Origin: Acanthaster planci
Taxonomy: Eukaryota; Echinodermata; Asteroidea; Valvatida; Acanthasteridae
Assembly: GCF_001949145.1 (NCBI RefSeq)
Contig: NW_019091414.1
Span: 155,084 to 219,083 of the forward strand
Length of the DNA stretch: 64,000 bases
Reading direction: 5' to 3'
Each line of letters opens with the position of its first letter. The stretch's first letter is position 1. The notes under the pieces were generated by a model. It had not been told where the DNA came from. It did no database searches and saw nothing but the letters and a program-made list of their open reading frames with translations. A program made the translations under genes and the position numbers. Shown in pieces: positions 11,801 to 21,712 of this stretch.

Positions 11801-14800
11801 ATATTGCTCGAATTCATCCCATAACTTTTATCAGAATTGATGAACTTCTTTTGCATGTTTCTATCTGCAGAGTCACTGCTGAACATCTGCATATTAAGTT
11901 ATTACGATGTGATCTACATGGAAGTATCATGACAGGTAAGTATGTGTTCATCTGGTTAGAGCATTCCTGGCCAAATTGTAACCAGTCCAAGTTAGCCTGG
12001 TTAACCTGTTACCAGAGTTGGCGAGTTAACCTGTTACCAGAGTTGGCCAATCAACCTATTACCAGAGTTGGCCAGTTAACCTGTTAACAGAGTTGGCCAG
12101 TTAACCTGTTACCAGAGTTGGCCAGTAAACCTGTTACCAGAGTTGGCCAGTGAACCTGTTACCAGAGTTAGCCTGATTAACCTGTTACCAGAGTTGGCCA
12201 GTAAACCTGTTACCAGAGTTAGCCTGGTTAACCTGTTACCAGCGTTGGCCAGTAAACCTGTGACCAGAGTTGGCCAGTAAACCTGTTACCAGTGTTGGCC
12301 AGTTAACCTGTTACCAGAGTTAGCCTGGTTAACCTGTTACCAGCGTTGGCCAGTAAACCTGTAACCAGTGTTGGCCAGTAAACCTGTTACCAGAGTTGGC
12401 CAGTTAACCTGTTGCCAGAGTTGGCCAGTGAACCTGTTACGAGAGTTGGCCAGTGAACCTGTTACCAGAGTTGGTCAGGTTTAAATCTGTTACTAATCTG
12501 AGTATTGAGCTTACCAGTCCCTGTTGCCAGTCCGAGTTTTCTTTGTCATCCTGTTACATGTTGAAGACCAAGATTTGTTTCTGGTAATTTTCCTGGCAGA
12601 GTAGTAGTATACTTCTGCAAGATCTACTGGATTTTGTAAGAAAATAACTTTAGGTGTATTAAGTGGTGCTGCAAGTACGTGCCAAGGTTCGGTTCGGACA
12701 TGGTTTTGCCGAACTTCGGTTTGGTTCGAGTTCGGACATACGCACGTACACACGTGTACAATGCACATTGAGACAAGCGTGGTGTATATGGTACCTCTGT
12801 GTATAAAATGTGTTAATACAAACGATGAATTTCCTCTCCATCCCCATCCACAAGCGAATTCGATGTGAATTTTTTTCCAACCTGTTTCCCCAAATTCTGT
12901 TTAAATTCCCTAGAAAGTTACTGTACTGTCGAAGGTGTGACAGTTTCCAACCGGCATGCTCAAATGGGAGTTTCCTCCTTTACAGAATACAAGATGAAAT
13001 TAGTTTCCAGCGAATTGTGTTTTGATTAATTTTCATGAAACTGATTCAACTACCAAACTATGGCTTTCGATGTATTCGAAGAACCTTCAACCTTCTTTCC
13101 CAGAACAGCACCCACATGGCCTTAGGGGCGACTTTCCTTCACTCTTTTTCAAACAGATGACGGTATTTTGTTAGTTGAGATTTGCGAACAACTTAGATCT
13201 GGCAAAATTCCATTACAACGTATTCACACAACGACTTTGATCAAACATGATCAAACGATTTGCAAGTTAGGCCACCGCACAAACCAAATCTTGTCATGCG
13301 CTGGAGTGCCGCACTGACCCGCCCAGCAAAATCAGTTTTCCCTCTGGGGTTTCCTCCGAGTCCAACTGTGATCAGCATCCAATCAAAGTTCGTTTTGCAC
13401 AGCCATTCATGACATCATTGGCCCAACATGGAACGTAAGGGCATGGCTATTGGAGATTGGCAAACATAAATCTGAATATACCTAGCAATTGGCTGTAGTG
13501 AGAATTTAGAATTCTTGTGCAATGGAAATGCAATACATTGCATGTTCTCGGTCGATTATTAGTGAATTCTCACTACGTGCTTTCTACAACCATCCCGTGA
13601 CCACCGTGAGTACATGTACATTTACAGTACGTTTGTACATGTACGTGTACATATGCTGAGCGCCGCTGCGGCATAACTCGTTGTCCATTTTTCGTCGTGT
13701 TTGCTTTTTATCAAGTTTTCTTGCAGGCATTCTGTGCGCTAGCAATGCCATGCCATTTTAAAGCCAAACATGCAAACCGATCAGTTTGGTTCGGTTCAGT
13801 TTAGTTGAATTTGAAAGTACCATGTTTGATGATTTTTTATTCGGTTTGGCAGTTTGGCTGCAGCTCTAGTATTAAGCTAGCTACTCAGTTTCCAAGGACT
13901 GGCAGTATTTTAATAGACATAGCACAAGATAAAGTGATCACTGTTTGCCCATCTCTGTGAACAAGGAAACATGCAGAAGGACATAAATAAACCGCCAGTT
14001 TCTTTGTTGGCTGTGTGAAAGATGTTCTCAAATATTCTTGTGCCAGGCATAAGACAAACTGTTCTTATCATAATTCAATAATCTGTTTTCTTCTCTAGTA
14101 ACCAAGTCCAAGTGTCCATCATATATTGGCCAATCTGGCATTGTTGTACAGGAATCCAGAAATGCATTCAAGATGATAACCAAAGCGAATTCTCTTAAAA
14201 GTAAGTTCATAATTCATTAGTACTATGATTCATTCTGTTAAACTTATTTCGGACTGCAAACTAAAGTTACAAAACCTAGCAGCAAACAATCAATATGATC
14301 TAAGGACACTGCAGCATTTGCTTTAACAGTGAGGTGACTTACTGTTGTAGTTTGGTCAGGAGCTGCAAGACACTTAAACAACTTGGAGAAGAAATTGCTT
14401 GTTTTAAGGCTTTGAAAAAGGAATTTATTAGAAAAGCTGGGTCCATCTTGGTCTTGGGGCTACAATTGAAGTTAACTAATTAGAGTAATCATGAAGTCTG
14501 TGAAAAGAAATACACGGAAAGCAAGAAATTTGGAAAAATTAAAAAGGATGAATAATGGTGTGAGCAGGATAGCTGATGGTAATTGTACAACTCCACCCCA
14601 GCCCAGGGAATTTGATTGAAATGTCCCCTACAATAGTACAACTTGCCAGCTAAATACCCAGGCATAACCTGGCCCCAGCACCATACCCAGGCAAAACCTG
14701 ATCCCAGCACCATACCCAGGCAAAACCTGATCCCAGCACCATACCCAGGCAAAACCTGATCCCAGCACCACACCCAGGCAAAACCTGACCCCAGCACCAC

Positions 14801-16352
14801 ACCCAGGCAAAAACTGCCAAGCCTTTCACCGACAACCTGACCACAGCACAGTACTTGGTAAACTGACTACATATGTTTCCTTCTTCAACTTAGTTTTGCA
14901 TATTGTTCAGGGTCGTACACTGGATATGCCAGTGAGCTTTTGTGATGGAAACGAGACATCTGATGGATTATTTTGTTAGCCAGTGATCTTATGTAATCAA
15001 ATATGCAATAGCCTTTTTGGAGCAGTGAAAATCTGTTTATTTCCTCTCTTCCTGTGAAACAAATCAAATTATTGCAACTGGGGTTTTCACAAGAATGTGA
15101 AACACATAATTATGAAGCCAGCATTGAACTAAAGGTCATCCTGATGGTCATTAATCTTGGAAAGGGTTTTAAAGCTAGATTCACAAACTTTAAAATCTGG
15201 TTTGCTGTGATTTTATTTCTGTTACAGCGATTTATTGTGTAACCGAAAGTCCAGTTGATGCTTGAAGAGTGTAGAATTTAGTAGGGTTTAATGGTGTCAA
15301 TAAAAATCAGTTTTTATGTCGAGGATTGATACTGGCTTCTAATGACGATGTTGTATAAAATGGCTCAATGTCACTTTAAAAACTCTTCTACTTTCGACTT
15401 GATCATGTGTGTCATTACTAACGTCCACTGCAAATATCTATTAGGGGTACATCTTCAGGAAAATCCCAACAACAGGTGCGGCATCCCCATGTGAGACTAT
15501 GGCACGCACAAGAATGGAATACTGGCTATGGCTCTCCACCGTTGCCTCTTTTGATCAAAATTAAAAGCCTTAGTCGCAGGACAGGACTGGATTATGACTG
15601 CCACTGTCATGCACCGCCCCATGCAATCCAATGTTTTAACTAAACTGATACACAGGCAGTGCTTGGTGAACATTGGTGTGAGACACAGGGGACTTTTTTA
15701 AATTCCATAAACACAGGCTTACAAAAGCTAATGTGCAACTATATGTTTGGCTGGACTAATCACACTTTCTTTTGGGGGTGTTATAGATGGGAGGGGTGAG
15801 ATAAACCAAAAAGTATGTGGGGAGAAAGGTAATAATGATCACACTCAAATGCATGCTTGTCTTTTGTCAAGTTGATCTTGCTCTCTTCAACAACTGATTG
15901 ATTTCCAAATATTACCATCGGCAGTAACTTTCCAAAGGTGATGTTTTGGCTCAATGATTTTGTTCAGGGGAGTGATAAAGTCTATTACGGTATTTTATAA
16001 ACATAGCCAAAGGAAAGGCAAGCTCATTCTTCAGGTAAAGGCCTGCCTTTCACTTGAGTTGAAATGTGTTCAACTTCACAAATATTTGATTGGATGTCAC
16101 ATTTCACACGTATGAACTAGACAAACAATGCACCCACCATTTGTACATTTTGGTTATGTTAAAGACTGATACAACTTGTCACATTCCTGACATGACATTA
16201 TCTTCTTCTTGGCAGCTATACCAAAAGCAAGTACAATCTTTACGATGACAATTGACAATCTGGTCATCAACATCTATGGCAATCATCTCAGGTACAGAGC
16301 AGGAGATAGAGCCAACAGGAAATTCAAGATCAAACCAACCATAGATTTATAG
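8748..16352 (+). CDS. POP4: Ribonuclease P/MRP protein subunit POP4 (Rpp29), six exons
   Basis: Joining 8748-8834, 9417-9640, 11621-11695, 11871-11935, 14099-14200 and 16216-16352 gives an uninterrupted 229-residue protein, against about 220 in human POP4. The lysine/arginine-rich amino-terminal half (residues 30-100) matches the family's nuclear/nucleolar basic region. The carboxyl half has the conserved Sm-like barrel of Rpp29: a LLRCDLHGSIM stretch, then VTKSKCPSYIGQSGIV, a QESRNAFKMITK strand, and the terminal KFKIKPTIDL. The family protein binds the catalytic RNA in RNase P (5' maturation of tRNA) and RNase MRP (pre-rRNA processing) in the nucleus. All junctions use GT/AG and keep phase. 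The start ATG at 8748 is the least certain point. Identity follows from known family motifs; expression is not shown. Confidence 0.93.
9417..9640 (+). CDS. POP4: POP4 exon 2 (basic region)
   Basis: Acceptor TTTTCCAG at 9416, donor GTAGGT after 9640. It encodes about 74 residues beginning VPKDPKEFVTSFLRAVTP and containing a highly basic RRKSERRRGRKKK run, like the human FVRAFLKRSTP region and the following Lys/Arg stretch. It leaves phase 2. Confidence 0.9.
9989..10154. repeat. Tandem duplication, about 85 bp x 2
   Basis: Two adjacent copies, about 9989-10070 and 10074-10154, share ATTTCTC...AATTCAA, ACC(A)TTATGAATGG and CATAA(A)TTTTAAGGTT with scattered changes. The offset is 85 bp. It lies in the POP4 intron between exons 2 and 3. 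Confidence 0.8.
11621..11695 (+). CDS. POP4: POP4 exon 3
   Basis: Acceptor CTCAACAG, donor GTAGGT. It encodes YEMYEPLHQLWLDYMRDSL, corresponding to the conserved PLH-LW-qYirdL segment of POP4. Enters and leaves in phase 2. Confidence 0.92.
11871..11935 (+). CDS. POP4: POP4 exon 4
   Basis: Acceptor ATCTGCAG, donor GTAAGT. It encodes TAEHLHIKLLRCDLHGSIMT, matching the family's KLLKADLHGAII strand that opens the Sm-like barrel. It leaves phase 1. Confidence 0.93.
11990..12482. repeat. 25-bp minisatellite in POP4 intron
   Basis: About 19-20 tandem units of GTTACCAGAGTTGGCCAGT plus AAACCT (25 bp) start 55 bp past the exon 4 donor. Some units carry AGCCTGGTT or GCGTT variants in alternating blocks, indicating higher-order duplication. 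Copy number is likely to vary between individuals, and the array can collapse in assembly. Confidence 0.95.
12664..13868. mobile_element. hAT-like non-autonomous DNA transposon with 8-bp TSD
   Basis: The element is flanked by a perfect 8-bp direct repeat GTATTAAG (12656-12663 and 13869-13876), the target-site length of the hAT superfamily. Its ends are imperfect inverted repeats: TGGTGCTGCAAG on the left and TAGAGCTGCAGC on the right read from the other strand. The latter resembles the TAGNGCTGCAAC-type ends known from hAT elements. GGTTCGGTT subterminal words cluster at both ends. No transposase is visible, so it would depend on an enzyme made elsewhere. It lies in the POP4 intron between exons 4 and 5. 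Confidence 0.8.
14099..14200 (+). CDS. POP4: POP4 exon 5
   Basis: Acceptor TTCTCTAG, donor GTAAGT. It encodes VTKSKCPSYIGQSGIVVQ followed by ESRNAFKMITKANSLK. This is the most conserved part of the family (human VTKSKCPSYVGITGI). Confidence 0.96.
14654..14815. repeat. 29-bp minisatellite in POP4 intron
   Basis: About 5.5 tandem units of CAGCACCATACCCAGGCAAA plus ACCTGATCC (29 bp). Because 29 is not a multiple of 3, all three minus-strand frames stay open and yield overlapping Gly/Trp/Cys-rich frames; these are artefacts of the repeat, not genes. Confidence 0.95.
16216..16352 (+). CDS. POP4: POP4 exon 6 with stop codon
   Basis: Acceptor TTCTTGGCAG, stop TAG at 16350-16352. It encodes TIPKASTIFTMTIDN, a YGNHLRYRAGDRA segment and the terminal KFKIKPTIDL, matching the human YGSKFQLRSSERSAKKFKAKGTIDL pattern position by position. 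Confidence 0.95.
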
Positions 16353-16559
16353 AGAAATGGGTAAATAATGTGGACAATGAATGGAAACTTCTTATTGTGC
16401 TAGTATACAAGGGACTGATCTGAGAAGTGTGTATAAGCAAGCTTCCAATATAGTCTGCTCAAAAAACAGTCGTCTCTACACTGCACATTGATTGAGAAAC
16501 TAGAGCATTGAGGTTTGGGCATAACATATTTTGTCTCTGAGTAAATATTTAACTATATC

Positions 16560-16565
16560 AATAAA
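16560..16565 (+). promoter_or_regulatory. POP4: Candidate POP4 polyadenylation signal
   Basis: AATAAA lies about 210 bp after the POP4 stop codon and is followed by a short G/T-containing stretch. It is the first canonical hexamer downstream on this strand. It would give a short 3'UTR ending just before the palindrome at 16626. Confidence 0.5.
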
Positions 16566-16625
16566 AATGTTAAGCAATGCTATAAAACTATTTCCAAGGA
16601 TGGATTTGTACCGGGGAGATGTTAA

Positions 16626-16709
16626 TTAATTTTAGATTTTTGCCCTGCCCGACGTGTATAATAACATAATTTATTACACGTCGGGCAGGGCAAAAATTCT
16701 AAAATTTAA
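16626..16709. mobile_element. Near-perfect palindromic MITE flanked by TTAA
   Basis: The arms TTTTAGATTTTTGCCCTGCC... (from 16630) and its complement (to 16705) pair over about 30 bp with one inserted base, around an AT-rich loop. The GC-rich core is GCCCTGCCCGACGTGTA. TTAA sits at both borders (16626-16629 and 16706-16709), the target site used by piggyBac-type transposases. It lies 60 bp beyond the POP4 polyadenylation hexamer. Confidence 0.7.
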
Positions 16710-19700
16710 TGCTATAAAAGATTGCTACCTAAGTGCTATTTCAAGCATGTATTACAATCGTCTGCATTCCTCTGATTGTGCACATTCTGTGAGAAAATGG
16801 TTACCATGGGTGACCTTATCAGCATACTTGATGCATTATTCCTTGGCAGATTGCCCACATATTCTTAGACATATCTTCGTATTTTGTTTGGGCCATCGAG
16901 GATGCTTTAAATTCTTTTCTTGTTGAATTGGTTGTATACTTTCCATTTCCATTGTAACCAGAATGTTGGCATAAAAATTTACCCTGGATAAAAGAATCTG
17001 TCACCATAATAGTAAATACTACATTGTATGATGTCATTTATGAAGAAGTGTAACAAAATAATCAAGTCAACAAATATTAACAGCTAAGCAACAGCAGGCA
17101 TCTTGAAAGTTGCCTTCCACCAAAAAAGGCAAAGATAAAGTGTGCACTGTTTAAAACAATGAACAATACAAGTAACAAGTGTGCATCTTTTTTTCCTTTT
17201 ATTGCTAAAATTTGCATAGAAAACAAATTGAATTAAAAAGGTGATAAATTACTTGAATGAGTTGCTGTCCGACACCACCATCCTGCAGTTTCATCTATTG
17301 TGGTAATTCTTAGATATATGAATACAATATCCATTACAATCTAGTCTACTGAAACCTTAGAACAGTGTGGAAATCTGATAACATCTTTGTGCAAGAAGCT
17401 TTGTTATATGTGTACTCATGGTACTTGGCAAACATTAAATTCCAGTCAAATGGACTTTCTTTTGTTTCAACTTGCATCTGCTTCAAGTTTTAATGAATGT
17501 GCAAATGTGTGATATAAGTGTACCATGTGATTTACTTCACACTTGAAAGGATGGACAAGTACATGTACATTTATACCGATATCAATAAGATGTAATGAAT
17601 GAAGTGATGTGTACTCAATATCCACATTGCAGTCATGGAAAGCTGCCATTAAGTATTTGCTATAATGGAACATTCTAAGAGTAGTTTTTATAATAAGTGA
17701 GCAATCCTTGAAATCATTATGTTACATTGTAAGATGGCACTCCATGCATTGTAGATAAAGTTCTCTAGGTTGGGTTTGTATGTTGGGAAATGTCGTATTA
17801 GATGAAACTCAAATGCTGACAAACTTGTCAGGCCATAGTGATGCAACTTTTTGAAGTAACTACAAAAGTCTCAGACCAATTTGCATAGTTAAAATAAAGA
17901 GCAAGACTAGAATCTTAACAGAGAGGAGCTCTAACCCAACCATGCAGCCAATCTAAATCTGAGAGAGGGATGGATACTGAATTGTCAGGTACCTGTTGAA
18001 GCAATTACATTTAAACTTCATGGTCTGTTCAGAACTACTCCAACCCTAACCCAGACAAAGAACTTTTTGCGGTTGAAATCATAAAGCTTGTAAGAGAACA
18101 GAAATCCATTATTGAATAAATTGTTGTTAAATGTTCTATTCCTTTAATTTTTACCTCCATTTTATACTTGGTATATTACATATGTATATTTGGTACATGC
18201 AAAATAACCAGACAATATATATATATATATATCACCACATTATGAAGTCCGAATGTGTTTTGGGCTCCATTCATACATTCACTGGATGTTTTGTGCTCTG
18301 GTAAAATAAATACTAGTCCACGGCAACAATAACAATCCGATTTTTGGGATGGGTTCATATTGATCAAGGAATCACTCATCCAATGATACAAGTAACTTGG
18401 ATATTTTTTCATTCAGTGACAACTTTGGTAAACAGAGCTGTATTACACAATTTTCTGCAAAATATATACATGTATATCACTCGTTTTGCAAATGTAGTGT
18501 TCATGACAATTAGAAATGTTTAACAAGTCTTGTTGATCTTTCACATGCAAAGAAGTTGCCTTATGAGAATGAATCCTCAACGGAAGACAAAGAAATGCAA
18601 AAACATGCATGGCAAGAAAGAATATTGGAATATTTAAAAATACTTGATATGAAAAGCATTTTTTACAAGGAGTCAAAAAGAAATTTTGAAAGTGTGATTG
18701 TTAATTTGCAAATCAACATTTTAGTACCTGTCCCAAACTCAAGTACTTTTTTCTTGTTTTGAACTCAGTAGTCATACTGAAATGTTAATTCCAACACTGT
18801 TGTAAACATTCTAAATAATTCAAATAATCTATAAAAAGCTAGCTGCAGTCATATCCAGTATCAAAACCTGTAATCTGAGCATAAGCCAAGCACAGTATTG
18901 TGTGGAATTATAACAAATCTTTTGGAAATGAAATTTGATAATTTGTTCACATACAAGTGTGATATTTTTCTTCTTATAGGAAACAATCCAGGTGTTTCTG
19001 TTGACGTTTTATTAATATAAAATTTAAACTCTTATTAGCAAGAAATATTGTTTTCAAAAGTCTGATTTCCAGACTCAAAGCAAAACGTGTGAAAATGGTA
19101 ATGGTCACTCATCAATGAAACTTGCAATCCCACAAGTGTAAAATTTTGGTATGAATCCACACAAATATTTGACATGAAGTCATCTAACAGAATGAGATAT
19201 CTACTGCAGATTCCACTGCAGCTAAACCTCAAAAATAAGGATGCTGGCACAGACTAATTTTAAAGCAATTTCATTGGGCAACTTGCATCTCTGAATGTCA
19301 TAAACCTACAACCTGATTGATTGTCAACATGTGTTGCTAAGCACATCACTGCAGCTACATATGGGTCCACCCACGATCCTTTGTTCTTAATGCCCAGCAT
19401 TATCAATTTCACAGTGCCGATAAGTTTATTATTCTTTTGTTACTGAACTCTCTGCTCTTTCTTTAATGAGCACCATGAGACTATTCCTTGAAGTTTGTTT
19501 AGTCCATTTAACCAAGATCGATCTATCCAACACTGATTTCTATTATTAGTAAAAGATAGTTCTCATTTCCTAGGTAACCAGACAACTCAGTGGACAACAT
19601 CAAGCTGATAGAAGCATGTACTCCTTGTTTAACAGCAGAAACGATACCCTCTCATGGATTCCTGTCCAGATATTTGAGGAAGTACCTTTATCCTACATCA

Positions 19701-21550
19701 AAATTCAAATGCATATGCACTAGCTATGGAACAAGTGGTGGCCAGATTAGAACTGGATAACCTCTACAAAGCTGTTCATTTGTCCAGTTAGTAACGGAAA
19801 GTGGAGTCACATTTGTTTGATGAGAGTGCCTTCCAAGCTGAAGACCTGTTATGGTGTTTGTCATGTCACTGAATATGAACTCCCATGTTGTTTGAGGAAG
19901 ATAAGTGTGTTAATGTCTAATTTGCAACCTGCACAATGTGCAGTGATGCTTGTTGATCTCTGGTCGACTGCAAACTTGGATTCTAAACAACTGCCATGAT
20001 TGAGTTGTAAACATTAAACACAGATATCATGGCAATTATCTTTTACAATAGTTCAGTTGCTAACATGCTGAAAAAAAAATCCAGCTAACTCTGACATGCA
20101 AACATCATGCAGAAACCAAGTACTACTGTGGGGTAACATACATCTCTCTCACTTGATTAAAAAAATTGAAATGAAATACCAGGAGAAACATAACATTTCC
20201 CAATGGCATCTGCATTTCTGTATGCTTACACCGTACTCATACTCTTTAAATTTAGCAATATTGAAGGTGATATTGACTGTCTATAAGGCAAGGCACTTGA
20301 ATGAATAAAATTATTGAACAGAAATTCACTACCTTCTGACAAAACCTTAAATCAAAATAAAATCTTGTGGCAGTTTTGGTGTAGCGTATGATAAAGCAGC
20401 AAATCATTTAACCATCTATAATCAGAATAGTGTCATTGGTTCCCAGCCACAATGGTGTGCAGTGACTCAGCGTTAGGAATGCAGTGACTATGCAGAATTG
20501 ATTGATTGCTTAAACATTACAGAATATAATGAGCCATTGAACTTTAAAGCAGCACTATGTAATTTATTTGACCTTTAAATTCTCAATGTCGTACATGCAC
20601 CTCGTTTTCTACAGTAGTTTTATACTTTAACAGAGGGAAACCATTGTTGGTGTGAAATTGATGGTAACCACAAAATCAGCAACAAATACAAACAGTGGAT
20701 TATGTCAGTGAAGATGGCTCCAAAATATTTAACTGGAGTCATTCAATGGGTTGGTATAGAGGCATTGACAACAATAAAAATCATCCTGTCCACAAAAGTT
20801 GCTCTAAGATTAATCACTGGGATGAGGTGATGTCCAGTGCAGAAATAGCAGGAAAATACTTTTACCTGTCATTTATCTGACCCAAAACCTCAAGTTTGCA
20901 ATATATAGTATTTAATATATGTCTTATATTCACTATTCAGATCATTACGATTAGGGATATTGTTTCCCATTTAATTCTTTCAGAAACATTTTATCCAGCA
21001 AGTTGAGACTATTGACTAATACTACAGAAACTTTCAAACCAATCCTTAAGAGGTGGTTTCATATACATTGCACTTTATAATCCACACAGCATTCGCTTGG
21101 GCTGTGCTTTAAGCCTCCATTACAACACACAAACATGAGTTGGTCACATTCCAACTCAAGAGTTATCTACAAAAGCCAATACTTCCACTACAAAAAAAAA
21201 AAAAAATCAGACAAAATCAATTCTTACAAATGACCTATTAAAACTTCTGGGCTCAATTTTCTGAGACTTCTAATTTAACAAGAGCAAATTTCTAACTGCC
21301 ATGTTACCTGGTAAACAAATTCAACTTGTTTTGCAAGATCTGTGAACCACTTGAAACAGAAATCCACCTTATTACAACTCTCTCCGGGTAAACCTCTTAT
21401 GACTTCTTATCCACTTTATATTTGTTCCCAAAGCTATCAATAGCTTTCCCTTTTGAACTGAATAATCCGAAGGAACTTAGTTGTTTGTTGAAATATCTCC
21501 CTTAGGAACATTTTAGCATGCTGTTAAGATGAAGGGCTCTTGAGATTTTG

Positions 21551-21712
21551 TCATGAGTAAGTGGAGCCGAGATTGGTTGACTGGGAGACGGACCGTGTGA
21601 CTCTCTTGACGAGGTATGTCTTCAGTTTCCCCTTGCCTTTAACCGATACATACCCTCTGCTCTCACAGTAATATCCAAAATCCATCAGTACTATAGCTGT
21701 GGGTTCAGTTAC
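21551..21712 (-). CDS. Adenylate cyclase last exon with stop codon
   Basis: Acceptor AATCCACAG, stop TGA at 21551-21553. It encodes [20 protein letters not shown] then [15 protein letters not shown] with the phosphate-contacting Lys, and a short tail [14 protein letters not shown] that resembles the SRSLSQSNVAS end of ADCY2. Confidence 0.97.
   Translation of the reverse strand, partial: VTEPTAIVLMDFGYYCESRGYVSVKGKGKLKTYLVKRVTRSVSQSTNLGSTYS

Larger units (their letters stand above)
16353..21550. other. Convergent intergenic region and 3'UTRs
   Basis: Lies between the POP4 stop and the adenylate cyclase stop, which face each other. It holds the POP4 polyadenylation signal, the TTAA-flanked palindrome at 16626-16709, a TA run near 18217 and no recognisable coding exon. 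On the minus strand the nearest AATAAA downstream of the cyclase stop that I noticed is at 20563-20568, which would imply a 3'UTR of about 1 kb. Confidence 0.55.

Noticed and set aside
14489-14844. Three overlapping minus-strand frames rich in Gly, Trp and Cys
   Set aside because: Translations of the 29-bp minisatellite in different frames.
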